A program made the translations under genes and the position numbers. From Dietzia timorensis (GTDB lineage: Bacteria; Actinomycetota; Actinomycetes; Mycobacteriales; Mycobacteriaceae): DNA of 6,663 nucleotides. Positions 6,398 to 6,663 of this stretch are shown here, in pieces (position 1 is the first letter of the stretch; every line of letters starts with the position of its first letter). The stretch covers positions 1-6,663 of the forward strand of contig NZ_DYXM01000070.1 of NCBI RefSeq assembly GCF_020742175.1, in the 5' to 3' direction. The notes under the pieces were generated by a model, which did not search any database, was not told the origin of the DNA, and saw nothing but the letters and a program-made list of their open reading frames with translations.

Positions 6398-6415
6398 GAT
6401 GAAGGAGCCTTCATC
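6398..6415 (-). terminator. Perfect dyad after the MaoC-like gene: weak terminator or operator
   Basis: GATGAAGG and CCTTCATC are exact inverted copies around AG. As RNA they make a seven-pair stem with a four-base loop. On the minus strand it begins 26 bases after the MaoC-like stop, a suitable place for a terminator, but the following AAGGTTTCACTTTC is only modestly U-rich. It also lies about 91-108 bases upstream of the aspartate-rich gene, so it could equally be an upstream operator. Confidence 0.35.
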
Positions 6416-6440
6416 TTACGGTCGGCGCGGCGAGCGGGGC

Positions 6441-6663
6441 CTACTTATCCTGTGCGAGAACGATGTTGCCCAGTACGGGGGCGTTGTCGCGTTCGACGGA
6501 ATCCGCCGTGGCGACGACGCCGTTCTCGCTTCGCCAGGCGCGTACCCGCAGCGTCTCGCCGGGGAAGAGGATGCCGGCGAAGCTCACGCCGTACTGGGAG
6601 ATCCGGGCTACGTCGCCGTCATACAGCGAGTCCACCAGTGCGCGGAGAACAAGGCCGTATGAG
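6441..6663 (-). CDS. MaoC-like hydratase/dehydratase, C-terminal end only
   Basis: The last 73 codons are visible, open to the right window edge and ending at a TAG at 6441. The upstream in-frame reading SYGLVLRAL joins VDSLYDGDVA, so the true protein continues past the edge; the internal GTG at 6635 is not its start. The pattern YGLVLRALVD, then FAGILFPGETLRVRAW, then a terminal strand (APVLGNIVL) is typical of the C-terminal hot-dog fold of MaoC/hydratase-2 proteins, which hydrate 2-enoyl-CoA in beta-oxidation or act as 3-hydroxyacyl dehydratases in lipid synthesis. The catalytic Asp/His motif of this family lies nearer the N-terminus of the hot-dog domain and is outside the window. Mycobacterial HtdY and ChsH3 are related types, but this fragment cannot be assigned to either. 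It is co-directional with the two-component operon but 133 bases away from it. Confidence 0.82.
   Translation of the reverse strand, partial: SYGLVLRALVDSLYDGDVARISQYGVSFAGILFPGETLRVRAWRSENGVVATADSVERDNAPVLGNIVLAQDK

Overview
The window is high-GC bacterial DNA. Its gene content points to a mycolate-type actinobacterium (order Mycobacteriales: a relative of Dietzia, Gordonia, Rhodococcus or Mycobacterium). The evidence is a DUF222/13E12-type HNH endonuclease, a FadD19-like acyl-CoA synthetase with a KstR-type operator upstream, a MaoC-family hydratase end, and an OmpR-type two-component system with typical actinobacterial sequence. The genus cannot be fixed by eye.

Layout from left to right: a non-coding, locally AT-rich leader (1-200) with a tandem 12-base repeat at the edge and a perfect TATAAT box; one plus-strand gene (201-2075) for a DUF222-HNH protein; then everything else is on the minus strand. 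In transcription order the minus-strand genes are: the 3' end of a MaoC-like hydratase/dehydratase (6663-6441, cut by the window edge); a 133-base spacer with two perfect inverted repeats; a small, exported, extremely aspartate-rich protein (6307-5957); a sensor histidine kinase (5957-4503); an OmpR-family response regulator (4506-3844); a 131-base spacer with a KstR-like operator and two further dyads; and an acyl-CoA synthetase (3712-2093). The acyl-CoA synthetase and the HNH gene converge with only 17 bases between their stop codons.

The aspartate-rich protein, kinase and regulator overlap by 1 base (TAGTG) and 4 bases (GTGA), so they almost certainly form one translationally coupled operon. 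The first gene encodes a Sec-type signal peptide followed by a mature chain of about 92 residues, 43 of which are Asp or Glu. The kinase's predicted extracytoplasmic sensor is also strongly acidic. I infer that the secreted protein is an accessory factor for this kinase, possibly through divalent or other cations. This is the part of the window most likely to be an undescribed system.

The acyl-CoA synthetase has its own ribosome binding site and probably its own promoter. The operator match suggests sterol-linked control by a KstR-type TetR repressor, not co-regulation with the two-component system. I saw no tRNA, rRNA, CRISPR array or insertion sequence.
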